Counted from the stretch's first letter, positions 32,159 to 40,131 are shown. The stretch is DNA of 49,634 nt from Clostridiales bacterium (GCA_021202515.1 JAJQCW010000023.1:15643-65276); one strand, 5' to 3'. The notes: a model not told the origin generated them from the letters alone. A program made the numbers and translations.

Positions 32159-33142
32159 TCACAGCGAATCCCGCAGTTTCAGTTCATACCCCAGCATGGT
32201 CTGCCGCACAGGGAAATTCTCCTTCCCCTCCAGCAGCGAGAGCATCATCCGGGCGGCCTCCCGGCCGCTCTCCTCGTAAAAGTAATGGGCGGTGGTCAAT
32301 GCAGGCTCTACCACGCGGCAGGCCCAGCTATCTCCAATGCCCACCACGGAGAGGTCCTCCGGCACCCGCCGTCCCATCTGTCTGGCGGTCTGAATGACCC
32401 CAACGGCGGCGGTATCGGTGGCGCAAACGATGGCATCCAATTCCGGCTCTCGCTCCAGCAGCAACCGAGCCTGTTCGTAACCGCTGCCGTGGCTAAAATC
32501 CCCCTCAGCGAAGCAGATTTGATTTTCTTCAATGCCGTAGTCCCGGCAGACGTCCACCAGGGCTTTCCGGCGCAGATAGCCCACTGCCACGTCCCGCTGG
32601 GTGACGCCGATGTACCCAATGCGGCGACGACCCTTTTTCAGCACCAGTTCGTCCAACTCTCTGGCGGCCTCGTAGTCGTTGTGGTAGACGCAGGGGAACT
32701 GCCGGTGCCGCTGGCCCACCAGCACCACCGGGATGCGCATATGGGACAGCATTTCCTCATGCTCCGGCGTGATGACCGTAGCCAGCAGGATGACCCCCGC
32801 CGCCCGGTTGGCCCCAAAGAGATTCAGGTACTCTAGCTCTTTTTTCTCGTTGTTGTCGGTATTTGCCAGCAGGAACATATAGTTTTCCCGGTTGAGCACA
32901 TCGCTGATGCCTGCCGTCGCCTCGGCCACAGCAGTGGAGCTGATTTTGGGGACGATGACGCCGATCTGCCGGACCTTTCGGGTGCGCAGCATCTGGGCGT
33001 AGGTGTCCGGCTGGTAGCCGGTCTCGTCGATGACCGCCTTGATGCGCGTCCGCTTCTCCTGGCTCAGGCTGCCCCCGTTCAGGTAGCGGGAGACGGCGGC
33101 GTTGGACACGCCCGCCATTTTTGCAATTTCGTTGATGGTCAT
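32159..33142 (-). CDS. LacI-family transcription regulator
   Basis: This 327-residue repressor-type protein has an N-terminal helix-turn-helix (TINEIAKMAGVSNAAVSRYL, 2-21) and hinge (KTRIKAV...TGYQPD). A periplasmic-binding-like effector domain follows (IGVIVPKISSTAVAEATAGI, PVVLVGQRHRQFPCVYHND, AIVCATDTAAVGVIQ, and SVVGIGDSW). The Ala/Ser/Arg pattern of the recognition helix (SNAAVSRYL) is typical of sugar-gene repressors such as ScrR. No sugar operon lies adjacent, so its target is unknown; it could act at a distance or on itself. Its ATG is 100 bases downstream of the thioesterase gene. Confidence 0.93.
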   Translation of the reverse strand: MTINEIAKMAGVSNAAVSRYLNGGSLSQEKRTRIKAVIDETGYQPDTYAQMLRTRKVRQIGVIVPKISSTAVAEATAGISDVLNRENYMFLLANTDNNEKKELEYLNLFGANRAAGVILLATVITPEHEEMLSHMRIPVVLVGQRHRQFPCVYHNDYEAARELDELVLKKGRRRIGYIGVTQRDVAVGYLRRKALVDVCRDYGIEENQICFAEGDFSHGSGYEQARLLLEREPELDAIVCATDTAAVGVIQTARQMGRRVPEDLSVVGIGDSWACRVVEPALTTAHYFYEESGREAARMMLSLLEGKENFPVRQTMLGYELKLRDSL

Positions 33143-33188
33143 GACTTTTCTCCCGACAACCCATAAATGTCAATGTGAATGATTTCTT

Positions 33189-33217
33189 ATCTTACCACAG
33201 CGTCGCTGGATTTGCAA
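33189..33217 (-). promoter_or_regulatory. Promoter of LacI-type gene
   Basis: On the minus strand, TTGCAA and TAAGAT are separated by 17 bases. It is 46 bases before the ATG. Confidence 0.7.
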
Positions 33218-33243
33218 ACCTCATTTGGGTCGTGATGTTGCCT

Positions 33244-33600
33244 TCATTCCAGCCCGTGAGGGCATTTCTTCCCCTCGTCGTCCACGGTGACGAACACCAG
33301 CTCTCCGGCGCAGCACAAGGTCCCACTGAGCAACTCCCGCCCCTGGATGCGCAGGTGGATGCTGGTCAGGCCCAGCGTCACCGATTCCACCCCCAGCTCC
33401 AAAATCTCCCCCGGCACCATGGGCCGCAGCAGGCGGATATTTTCCGCCCCCGCCATGACGATGTGGTCGGTGCGGCGACGCAGCCGGGCGGTGGCGATGA
33501 AGGCGGCCTCCGCCATCCAGTCCATGATCTGACCGGCGTAGAGGGTGTTGTGGTGGTTCAAATGCTCCGGGCGGAGCTGGTGGTGGGTGATGATGTCCAT
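33244..33600 (-). CDS. Acyl-CoA thioesterase, hotdog fold
   Basis: This 118-residue hotdog-fold protein of the YciA/BFIT acyl-CoA hydrolase type probably cleaves acyl-CoA to free acid and CoA. The family pattern is HLNHHNTLYAGQIMDWMAEAAFIAT, read here as HLNHHNTLYAGQ and WMAEAAF, with VMAGAENIRLLRPMVPGE following. Asn/Asp and Glu in these segments are the usual catalytic positions. ATG at 33600 is chosen because GGAGG lies eight bases upstream; an in-frame ATG at 33636 would add 12 residues without a ribosome site. Its neighbours are a LacI-type gene and a small unknown gene, giving no functional clue. Confidence 0.85.
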   Translation of the reverse strand: MDIITHHQLRPEHLNHHNTLYAGQIMDWMAEAAFIATARLRRRTDHIVMAGAENIRLLRPMVPGEILELGVESVTLGLTSIHLRIQGRELLSGTLCCAGELVFVTVDDEGKKCPHGLE

Positions 33601-33651
33601 GGCGGCTGCCTCCGTTCCAGTGGTTTGGTTCATCATTTTGAAAAAACTGTG

Positions 33652-33882
33652 CTATTCTTCCGGAATCATGTACTGAATTTTATCAGCTAAATCACCATAC
33701 ACATTAGCGAAGTGGAGCGCCAATTTGTCAGTATCGCAGTCTTGTGCATAAAATATTTCGACATCTCGCACCTGGTCAAGAATGTCAAAGACTTCATCCT
33801 CGGTATAATCTCGATTTGGGTCAACGTCTATGCCTTGTTTGTGAAGCAAGTTTATTTCACTGGAATCTATCGCAATTTTCAT
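33652..33882 (-). CDS. Small acidic protein, unknown
   Basis: This 76-residue, strongly acidic protein starts MKIAIDSSEINLLHKQGID and contains DYTEDEVFDILDQVRDVEIF and LHFANVYGDLADKIQYMIP. It has no membrane segment. No family is recognised, though the compact alpha/beta pattern looks real. The gene is markedly AT-rich compared with its neighbours (GC around 40%), pointing to a different origin. The ribosome site is weak (GGTGAGAAA before ATG). It could be expressed with the thioesterase gene, which lies 50 bases downstream on the same strand. Confidence 0.6.
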   Translation of the reverse strand: MKIAIDSSEINLLHKQGIDVDPNRDYTEDEVFDILDQVRDVEIFYAQDCDTDKLALHFANVYGDLADKIQYMIPEE

Positions 33883-34006
33883 TTTCTCACCGGCTCGTTC
33901 GCTGTTTTATGCGGCCATTATTTACAGAAGCAATAACGTTTGGTTTATTGTACCTCTTTTTGCGCCGCAATGCAAATTTTTCTGGAATTTTCCCGACAGC
34001 GCGGCG

Positions 34007-34741
34007 CTATCCCCCGCAGACAAGCCCGCCGTTGACCCCGAACACCTGACCGGTGATAAATCCGGCCTCGTCTCCCGCCAGGAAACAGGCCAGGTTCGCC
34101 ACGTCCTCCGGCGTTCCCAGCCGCCCCAGGGGGGTGTCCTCCGCCAGGCCGTCCAGCGTCTCCTGAGTGAACTCGGCGAGCATATCCGTCTGAATCACGC
34201 CGGGGGCGATGCAGTTGGCGGTGATGTGGCTGGGGCCGACCTCCTTCGCCAGGGCCTTGGTGAAGCTGATGACCGCGCCCTTGGCGGCGGAGTAGGGCAC
34301 CTCACAGGAGCCGCCCACCTGCCCCCACATGGAGGACACGGTGATGATGCGCCCGGCCTGGCGGCGGATCATGTGGGGCAGCACCGCCCGGGCGGGGTAA
34401 AACACGCCGTTTACGTCCACGGCGAACACCCGCGCCCAGTCCTCATCGGTGCAGTCCTGGACCAGGCCCACCGGCAGGGCGATCCCGGCGCAGCACACCA
34501 GCGCGTCCAGTTGCCCGAAGGCGTCCAGCACGGTCTCCACCATGGCGTTGACCTGGGCAGAACTGGAAACGTCCGCCCGGACGGGGAACGCCGCCGGTCC
34601 TATCTCCCGGCACAGGGCCAGAGCCTCCGCCTCCGAGCGGCGGTAATGGACGGCCACCCGCCAACCCTCCCTGGCGAAGCGGCGGGCCGTCGCCGCGCCG
34701 ATGCCTCGGCTTGCGCCGGTAATCAAAACCGTTTTTTGCAT
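34007..34741 (-). CDS. Short-chain dehydrogenase, FabG-like
   Basis: This 244-residue NAD(P)-dependent oxidoreductase resembles 3-oxoacyl-ACP reductase. The Rossmann motif is TGASRGIGAA (8-17) with HYRRSEAE downstream, which favours NADPH. NAG-type CCAGIA, catalytic Ser in VSSMWGQVG, and YSAAKGA (Tyr, Lys) follow, then PGVIQTDM and the C-terminal TGQVFGVNGG. The start at 34741 follows GGGAGGAAA; the frame also opens at 34774. It is not next to fatty-acid genes, so another 3-oxo substrate is possible. Confidence 0.9.
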   Translation of the reverse strand: MQKTVLITGASRGIGAATARRFAREGWRVAVHYRRSEAEALALCREIGPAAFPVRADVSSSAQVNAMVETVLDAFGQLDALVCCAGIALPVGLVQDCTDEDWARVFAVDVNGVFYPARAVLPHMIRRQAGRIITVSSMWGQVGGSCEVPYSAAKGAVISFTKALAKEVGPSHITANCIAPGVIQTDMLAEFTQETLDGLAEDTPLGRLGTPEDVANLACFLAGDEAGFITGQVFGVNGGLVCGG

Positions 34742-34918
34742 AAATTTCCTCCCAATGGGACCGCGTGGCGGCAAAACACAACATTCACAAAAGGTTCATA
34801 TTTTCTTTGCAAACCCTTCAAACATTTCGGACCGGGTTGTGCTAGAATACAAATAAGCAATCAATGAATCTCCCTCTTGTTGATTGTGCCTCTCTCTTTT
34901 TCATTATATTCCTTCCTT

Positions 34919-34964
34919 AAAAACAAGCCCTCTGCCCGGTCATACGGACGGAGGGTTTGTTTTT
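34919..34964. terminator. Bidirectional terminator before DUF896 gene
   Basis: A 12-bp outer stem (AAACAAGCCCTC/GAGGGTTTGTTT) and an inner CCCG/CGG stem are flanked by A and T runs. It ends the DUF896 transcript and could end a plus-strand transcript arriving from 34850. Confidence 0.85.
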
Positions 34965-34973
34965 CGTTCGTGC

Positions 34974-35234
34974 TTATTTCAATTTGATTTTCACGCCGGG
35001 TTTTCCCTGCTGATGGGCCTTGCGGTTGGCCTCCCGGACGCCTAGCTTCTCCCCGGTCTTGGGGTCCACAACATAGGTGCTGTCTAACTGCCCCCGGAGG
35101 GAGGTGCGCACCGCTGCCACATACTCCTGCCGCAGGGCGGCCTGCTCCGCTTTCTCCTCCGCCGTCAGCGGTTCAACCTTGCTCTTGCGGGCCAGGGCGT
35201 TGATGCGGTCTATTTTTTCTTGTGAGATACCCAT
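34974..35234 (-). CDS. DUF896 / YnzC-family protein
   Basis: This 86-residue protein is all-helical in its first half (MGISQEKIDRINALARKSK, LTAEEKAEQAALRQEYVAAV) and contains the family pattern SLRGQLDSTYVVD near 44-57. YnzC of Bacillus subtilis belongs to this family and sits in a SOS-linked operon; no biochemical function is known. The gene is alone here, with ribosome site AGGAGAAAC and a terminator. No LexA-type box was recognised upstream. Confidence 0.93.
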   Translation of the reverse strand: MGISQEKIDRINALARKSKVEPLTAEEKAEQAALRQEYVAAVRTSLRGQLDSTYVVDPKTGEKLGVREANRKAHQQGKPGVKIKLK

Positions 35235-35351
35235 GCGACGTTTCTCCTTCTGGGTGTGATGTTATGATTGTATCAGAAAAGCAATGAAATGACAACCTGA
35301 AATTCATCCGTTAAAATTTCATGAAAAAATGCTCTCCTCGTCCATGGGGGC

Positions 35352-35380
35352 TTGTTTTCCCCCGCTTCAGCGGATATAAT
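35352..35380 (+). promoter_or_regulatory. Promoter of vanZ-type gene
   Basis: TTGTTT and consensus TATAAT are separated by 17 bases, 66 bases before the ATG. Confidence 0.8.
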
Positions 35381-35446
35381 GCAAACCATATGAACCTGTC
35401 CACCCCAGGGCCTCCCGGCCCGCACTTCACAGAAAGGACTTTTCCT

Positions 35447-35953
35447 ATGGCTGGCTCACGCCCCTCCGCCCTTGCGCGCTTTTTGCTGCTGCTGTTCCGC
35501 GTGGTCTTCACGTTTTTTGCTGTGGGCACCACGGTGTTTATCTTTTACAACTCCCTGGAAATCGGCGCGGCTTCCTCGCTCCGCAGCCAGGAGGTCACTG
35601 CCCTGCTCAACCGCCTTCTCTCCCCTATGGGGCTGTATCTGACCGAGGCGGTGGTGCGCAAGCTGGCCCACTTCGCGGAGTACGCGCTGCTGGCCTTCTG
35701 GTTCACCCTCTGCCTCCGGGTCTACACCCGGCACTATATTCGCCACATCAGTTGGCCGCTGTTTCTGGTGCTGCTGGTTGCCAACATGGACGAGACGCTG
35801 CAAACCTACGTGGCCAACCGCAACGGCTCCGTCCGGGACGTGTGGATCGACTTCGGCGGCGGCGTGACCGGCGTGCTGGTGGCGCTGGTCATTATCATGC
35901 TGCTGGGCGGCTTCTGGCGGCTGCTGGGGTTTGGGCGGCACAACGGCCAATGA
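35447..35953 (+). CDS. VanZ-family membrane protein
   Basis: This 168-residue protein has four transmembrane segments (about 10-32, 65-85, 95-115 and 130-152). The family motif is VVRKLAHFAEYALLAF (near 62-77), and ANMDETLQTYVANRNGSVRDVWIDFGG (read here as DETLQTYV and VRDVWIDFGG) is also diagnostic. VanZ-like proteins occur widely in Firmicutes; one member raises teicoplanin resistance, but most have no known role. No glycopeptide-resistance gene is adjacent. ATG at 35447 follows AGAAAGGA; the frame also opens at 35321. The stop codon is at the beginning of a heptamer repeat. Confidence 0.93.
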   Translation: MAGSRPSALARFLLLLFRVVFTFFAVGTTVFIFYNSLEIGAASSLRSQEVTALLNRLLSPMGLYLTEAVVRKLAHFAEYALLAFWFTLCLRVYTRHYIRHISWPLFLVLLVANMDETLQTYVANRNGSVRDVWIDFGGGVTGVLVALVIIMLLGGFWRLLGFGRHNGQ

Positions 35954-36005
35954 GCAATTAGCAATGTGCAATGTGCAATTACCCTCCGCCGCCACATAAA
36001 GGCGT
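35948..36005 (+). repeat. Stop-codon heptamer repeat, copy 4, plus cassette scrap
   Basis: Read on the plus strand: CAATGAGCAATTAGCAATGT and so on; the TGA stop of the VanZ gene is its third to fifth base. At about 35982 it runs directly into a fragment of the hairpin-cassette family (CCTCCGCCGCCACATAAAGG). Confidence 0.8.
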
Positions 36006-36068
36006 GATGAGGGATTTCCCGCAGAAAATAGGGCGATCCATTAGCAACTACAACACAAACCTGCACCA

Positions 36069-36103
36069 AACAAAAGGGGCGGTATCCAATATGGATACCG
36101 CCC
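36069..36103 (-). terminator. Terminator of cstA operon
   Basis: The perfect 11-bp stem GGGCGGTATCC/GGATACCGCCC is followed on the minus strand by CTTTTGTTT, about 40 bases after the cstA stop. Confidence 0.88.
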
Positions 36104-36144
36104 AAACTTCCGTGGGAAGGAAGGGAGTTATGTCAAGCCGAGGT

Positions 36145-37845
36145 TCAGGCTTTTGCCTTCGCCTGCTTGGTCAGGGTCTGGATGCCCTCGATAGCCAGGA
36201 TGACGGCCAGGACAACCAGCAGGCAGGCGATAATGACCTGGGCGTAGGGACCCCAGTCAGCGCCGCCGGCGGTGATGAGACCGAACTGGGTCTTAATGGT
36301 CAGCAGCAGGCTGCAAATGGTGACCACCAGCATGAAGCCCATGGGGAACAGGAACATCTTGTTGTTCTTGCCGATGTTGCCCAGCCAGGTGGCGACGGCC
36401 AGCAGGCCCAGACCAGCCAGCAACTGGTTGGCAGCACCGAACAGGCCCCAGATCTTGGCGTAGCCGGTCATGCCCAGGCCAACGCCCAGCACCACGGAGA
36501 TGATGGTGGCGACATAGGTGTTGGACAGGACCTTCTTGTAGCCGGTAGGCTCCTCGCCCTCATCGACCCACAGTTCCTGGAACATGAAGCGGGCCAGACG
36601 GGTGGCGGTGTCCAGAGAGGTCAGGCAGAAGGCGGAATAAGCCAGGCTCAGCAGCTTGTAGAGGATGCCCTCAGCCCCAGCCAGGCCGGGGATGGTGGCA
36701 ACCATCTTGGAGATGCCGCCGGCGAAGATGCCGACAGCGCCCAAGCCGTCCAGAGTGCCGCCATTGACCTTATAGGAATAAGCGACAGCGCACAGGGTCA
36801 GGATGGCCAGCACGCACTCCAGCAGCATACCGCCGTAGGCAATGGGCTTGGCGTCAGTCTCTTTGTCCAACTGCTTGGAAGTGGTGCCGGAGGAGACCAG
36901 AGAGTGGAAACCGGAAATGGCGCCGCAGGCCACGGTGGTGAACAGAACGGGGAACAGATAGGAGCCGTTCACGTTGAAGCCGCCGAACATGGGCATCGCG
37001 TCCATGGAGGGGTGCGCACCGATGACGCCCACCAGAGCCACGGCCAGCATGGCGTACAGCAGGAAGGAGGACAGGTAGTCACGGGGCTGGAGCAGGATCC
37101 ATACAGGAGCCACAGAAGCGACAGCGATGTAGATGCCGATGATGACCATCCAGGTGGAGTTGGTCAGGTAGATGGGGTGGAAGTTCATGCCCACGCCCAT
37201 GCAGATGCAGATGGCGATGATGCCGACGATGGTGCAGACGCCCATGGAAGCGCCCCGGCGATAGACCAGGAAGCCGAACAGGATGGCGACCACGATGAAC
37301 ATCAGGGAGATCATAGCCACGGAAGCGGCGGAGGCGGAGGCGGCCACGTCGATGGCGCCAGCCTCGTCCACAGTGGCGGCGAAGGTGCCGGCCACGATGG
37401 AGGCGAAAGCAGCCACCACCAGGACCAGGGTCAGGTAAGCGAAAATCAGGAACAGGCGCTTGGCACGGCGGCCCATGGTGGAGGCGATGATCTCACCGAT
37501 GGACTGGCCCTTGTGCCGCACGGAGGCGAACAGGGCGCCGAAGTCATGCACACCGCCGAAGAAGATGCCGCCGATCAGCACCCACAGGGTGACGGGCAGC
37601 CAGCCAAACGCGGCGGCGTTGATGGGGCCGGTGATGGGGCCGGCGCCGGCGATGGAGGAAAAGTGATGGCCCATCAGTACGGGGGCTTTGGCGGGGACGT
37701 AGTCCACGCCGTCTTCCATGGTGTGCGCGGGGGTCTCTTCATTGGTTTCACCCACGCCCCACTGCTTGCACAGCCAGCCGCCGTAAAAAATGTAGCCGCA
37801 GACCAAAACGGCGATGCCGATGATCAGAAGTACCAGTGAATTCAT
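36145..37845 (-). CDS. cstA: Carbon starvation protein CstA family transporter
   Basis: This 566-residue polytopic protein belongs to the CstA/BtsT family, linked to pyruvate and peptide uptake during nutrient shortage. Family hallmarks are GHHFSSIAGAGPITGPINAA (near 60-79), FFGGVHDFGALFASVRHKGQSIGE, AGFHSLVSSGTTSKQ (here GFHSLVSSGTTSKQL), and GLFGAANQLLAGLGL. Around 16 hydrophobic segments are present. It starts at ATG 37845, overlapping the stop of an upstream unknown gene by four bases. No BtsSR-type regulator is near. Nothing in the sequence decides between pyruvate and peptides. Confidence 0.95.
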   Translation of the reverse strand: MNSLVLLIIGIAVLVCGYIFYGGWLCKQWGVGETNEETPAHTMEDGVDYVPAKAPVLMGHHFSSIAGAGPITGPINAAAFGWLPVTLWVLIGGIFFGGVHDFGALFASVRHKGQSIGEIIASTMGRRAKRLFLIFAYLTLVLVVAAFASIVAGTFAATVDEAGAIDVAASASAASVAMISLMFIVVAILFGFLVYRRGASMGVCTIVGIIAICICMGVGMNFHPIYLTNSTWMVIIGIYIAVASVAPVWILLQPRDYLSSFLLYAMLAVALVGVIGAHPSMDAMPMFGGFNVNGSYLFPVLFTTVACGAISGFHSLVSSGTTSKQLDKETDAKPIAYGGMLLECVLAILTLCAVAYSYKVNGGTLDGLGAVGIFAGGISKMVATIPGLAGAEGILYKLLSLAYSAFCLTSLDTATRLARFMFQELWVDEGEEPTGYKKVLSNTYVATIISVVLGVGLGMTGYAKIWGLFGAANQLLAGLGLLAVATWLGNIGKNNKMFLFPMGFMLVVTICSLLLTIKTQFGLITAGGADWGPYAQVIIACLLVVLAVILAIEGIQTLTKQAKAKA

Positions 37846-38405
37846 GGTTTTTCTACACTCCTTACTTTCTTTCGATAGGGAAATGGTTTGCGCCGCACCT
37901 TGGGATGCAGCACATTTTTCAAAAATTTCGCTGTGTTATGACCGGCGAAGTTGGCCGTGAAGGAATCCTTCCCCAGTTCGACCAGGGCCGTGTGAACCTC
38001 CATCCAGCCACGCAGCGAAAATTGAAAACATTTTTGAATCCGGCACTTCCTGAGGGCCTTGACCGCGTCCTCATCGGCGCTGTCGCAGAGGAACAGCGCC
38101 ACGATGTTGGTGCTCATGTGACCCGGCGCAGGGTCCACCAGCGGCTCGCCCAGTTCGCGGGCCTTTGCCAGACAGGACTGGTACAGCTCCAGCGTCAGGT
38201 GCGGTACGGAGAACAGGTAGACGTATTCGTGTCGGTCAGCCGTCCACATGGCCGCCCGTTTTGTCAACACATAGCCAGTGTCGTGTTCGTGGAACGCGGC
38301 GGTGGCCACCAGAGGGGCCTCCTTCTCGTCCACATACGCCAGGTCGTAGCAGGGACTGTACGCCCTGAGGATCAGGGACAGCGCCTTTTCCCGTGTCAGT
38401 TCCAT
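37842..38405 (-). CDS. Unknown protein coupled to cstA
   Basis: This 187-residue soluble protein has no signal peptide or membrane segment. Its start MELTREKALSLILRAYSPCY is helical, and the body contains HEHDTGYVLTKRAAMW, YVYLFSVPHLTLELYQ and RGWMEVHTALVELG; the C-terminal tail is strongly basic (HPKVRRKPFPYRKKVR). Three Cys in the middle (VALFLCDSADEDA, KCRIQKCF) could bind a metal, but no standard motif is seen. Its TGA overlaps the ATG of cstA in ATGA, so the two proteins are made together and it probably serves or regulates the transporter. I do not recognise a family. Confidence 0.82.
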   Translation of the reverse strand: MELTREKALSLILRAYSPCYDLAYVDEKEAPLVATAAFHEHDTGYVLTKRAAMWTADRHEYVYLFSVPHLTLELYQSCLAKARELGEPLVDPAPGHMSTNIVALFLCDSADEDAVKALRKCRIQKCFQFSLRGWMEVHTALVELGKDSFTANFAGHNTAKFLKNVLHPKVRRKPFPYRKKVRSVEKP

Positions 38406-38463
38406 GTTGGTTCTCCTTCGTCAAAAGTGCGGTGAAACGTCGCCTCTAAGGGCGAACACGCTT

Positions 38464-38491
38464 ATTTTATCAGATTTATTCAAATTTTCAA
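38464..38491 (-). promoter_or_regulatory. Promoter of cstA operon
   Basis: On the minus strand, TTGAAA and TAAAAT are separated by 16 bases in an AT-rich spacer. The 38406-38825 spacer has no gene; it also holds a hairpin at 38626 and the bioY terminator. Confidence 0.7.
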
Positions 38492-38625
38492 GGGGGCAAA
38501 CGAGGACAAATTATGGATTTTTAGACAAAAGAATATGTGAATAAAGTGTAAACAATGGGCAAAAAGACGAAAAACGGAAGTTTTGTATTTTTGTTCCAAA
38601 TATGGAAAAATAAGACAGAAATAAG

Positions 38626-38652
38626 CTGTTGCATTTTATGCAACAGCTTGAC
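38626..38652. other. Perfect 12-bp hairpin in AT-rich spacer
   Basis: AAGCTGTTGCAT-TTT-ATGCAACAGCTT forms a perfect stem. On the minus strand it is followed by ATTTCTGTCTT, so it may be a second terminator for bioY. A small TGACA-TTT-TGTCA repeat abuts it. Confidence 0.5.
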
Positions 38653-38741
38653 ATTTTGTCACAATGCTTACAGCCTGTCCTGTCAAGCCTTGATATTTTT
38701 CTATTGTATATTATTTTTAATAGAACATTTCATAACGCTCA

Positions 38742-38772
38742 AAACCCGACTGCAACAAGTGCAGCCGGGTTT
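38742..38772 (-). terminator. Terminator of bioY
   Basis: The stem AAACCCGGCTGCA/TGCAGTCGGGTTT is followed by TGAG on the minus strand, 54 bases after the bioY stop. The U tract is short. Confidence 0.7.
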
Positions 38773-38825
38773 CGGGGAGGTGAACTATGTTGGAACCAAG
38801 TTGGAATCGACAGGAAAGACCGCGC

Positions 38826-39380
38826 TCAGCCGGCCTGGGGCAGCAACTGGGCCTTCTCCAGCGCGGCGCGCACCGCCTTGCCCAGCCCTGTAGCCACGAC
38901 CATTTTGGCCAGGTCCGCGGGGATGAAGGGGAACACGCACAGGGTCAGCGCAGACCACAGCGGGGTCTGGGACTGGACCATAAACCAGGCGGTGCCCAGC
39001 GCGTAAGCGATGGCGGTGCTGACCACCATCGCCAGGAAGGTCCAAACGGGATGCGCGTTGGTGCGCTCCAGCACAACGCCGGAAATCAGGGTGATGAAGA
39101 GAAAGCCCACCAGATAGCCGCCGGTGGGACCGGCCAGCTTTGCCAGGCCCCCGGTGTAGCCGGAAAAGACGGGCATCCCCGCTGCGCCCAGCAGCATATA
39201 GACCAGATAGCTGATGGTTGCGCCCTTGGCCCCCAGCAGGTAGACGGTCAGATAGAGGACCAGGTTGGTGAAGGAGATGGGGATCGGCCCGATGGGAATG
39301 GACATGGGGCCTAAAATGCACATCAGCGCCGCCATCAGCGCGCAGGTGGTCAGTTGGTAGACAGTGGATTTCTGTTTCAT
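38826..39380 (-). CDS. bioY: Biotin transporter S-component BioY
   Basis: BioY (184 residues) is the biotin-binding membrane subunit of the ECF-type vitamin importer; it works alone or with the EcfAT energy module. Six hydrophobic segments and the motifs IPIGPIPISFTNLVLYLTVY, LLGAAGMPVFSGYTGG and GPTGGYLVGF (near 62-90) identify the family. The start at 39380 follows AAGGGAG; the frame also opens at 39458, beyond the promoter. Its promoter overlaps a BirA-type operator, so biotin sufficiency should repress it. No bio synthesis genes or birA are in the window, implying that biotin is scavenged at least in part. Confidence 0.95.
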   Translation of the reverse strand: MKQKSTVYQLTTCALMAALMCILGPMSIPIGPIPISFTNLVLYLTVYLLGAKGATISYLVYMLLGAAGMPVFSGYTGGLAKLAGPTGGYLVGFLFITLISGVVLERTNAHPVWTFLAMVVSTAIAYALGTAWFMVQSQTPLWSALTLCVFPFIPADLAKMVVATGLGKAVRAALEKAQLLPQAG

Positions 39381-39425
39381 TTGATAACTCCCTTTTCCGG
39401 GCCGCGCCCGTTCTTTTCGTCCCTT

Positions 39426-39454
39426 ATCATACAGGACGGCGGGCCATTTGTCAA
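39426..39454 (-). promoter_or_regulatory. Promoter of bioY
   Basis: On the minus strand, consensus TTGACA and TATGAT are separated by 17 bases. The -35 lies inside the right arm of the BirA operator. Confidence 0.85.
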
Positions 39455-39478
39455 CCATAAATTTAATTAGGTTGACAA
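39448..39478. promoter_or_regulatory. BirA biotin operator
   Basis: The perfect inverted repeat TTGTCAACC-N13-GGTTGACAA matches the BirA operator half-sites (TTGTNAACC type). It covers the -35 of bioY, which fits repression by biotinyl-5'-AMP-BirA. The 13-base gap is slightly shorter than the usual 14-16. Confidence 0.85.
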
Positions 39479-39485
39479 TTAATTT

Positions 39486-40013
39486 TCAGCGCTCCAGCAG
39501 CCGGAAAATCATTCCCTGTTCCTCCCGGCTCTCCTCCGCCAGCGACAGCAGCAGCTCCCGGAGGGCGGGGTCAGAGGCAACCTCCGCCGCCTGGCGGTCC
39601 TCCCGTTCCGCCCGCTGGCTGCTCCGGTACAGCGCCCGCAGCCCGGTGCGCAGGTCGCTCCACCGCCGGGGCCGCGTCCCTCCCGCCGGGAAATACCACC
39701 CGCCGGAGGCCAGGAACAGCGCCGCCGCCAGCCGCCTGGCCCGGCGATACGCCTGGCAGGACAACCGCCCCAGAGTGGGGCTGTATCCGTAGGCCGCGGA
39801 CAAGCCCTGACAACTCCGCCACCGGCACAGTTCCCCCTCGATTCGCCGCCGCAGGTAGGCTCCGCTCTCCCCTGCCGGGGCTTTCCCTAACGGACAGACT
39901 GGCACTTTCGCTTGCGTCACCACCACCGGGCAGGCATCCTCCGCGGGGGCCACCCGTTTCCACACCCGCGCAAACTGCGCCGGGTCTAAGGCCCGTTCCA
40001 ACGCTTCGTTCAT
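39486..40013 (-). CDS. Ferritin-like helical protein, unknown
   Basis: This 175-residue protein is rich in Arg and Ala and predicted almost wholly helical. Segments such as LRRRIEGELCRWRSCQGLS, AYRRARRLAAALFLASGGWYFP, and the end LLLSLAEESREEQGMIFRLLER look like a four-helix rubrerythrin/ferritin bundle. However, the expected ExxH iron ligands are missing, so it is unlikely to bind a di-iron centre. No membrane segment or signal is visible. It lies upstream of the bioY operator on the same strand, separated by a promoter. ATG has a fair ribosome site. The family assignment is tentative. Confidence 0.7.
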   Translation of the reverse strand: MNEALERALDPAQFARVWKRVAPAEDACPVVVTQAKVPVCPLGKAPAGESGAYLRRRIEGELCRWRSCQGLSAAYGYSPTLGRLSCQAYRRARRLAAALFLASGGWYFPAGGTRPRRWSDLRTGLRALYRSSQRAEREDRQAAEVASDPALRELLLSLAEESREEQGMIFRLLER

Positions 40014-40102
40014 CTTGTTTCCTCCGTTCTCCCCAAAAGGGCTTTGTTTTCCCTATTTTATGCGGAAAAGGGCGGCAAAGTGACAGCACTCCCACGCAGG
40101 GA

Positions 40103-40131
40103 TTGAGTATGGAATCAAATCGTGGTATTAT
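40103..40131 (+). promoter_or_regulatory. Promoter of short-chain dehydrogenase gene
   Basis: TTGAGT and TATTAT are separated by 17 bases; a shifted TATAAT overlaps the -10. Confidence 0.65.
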
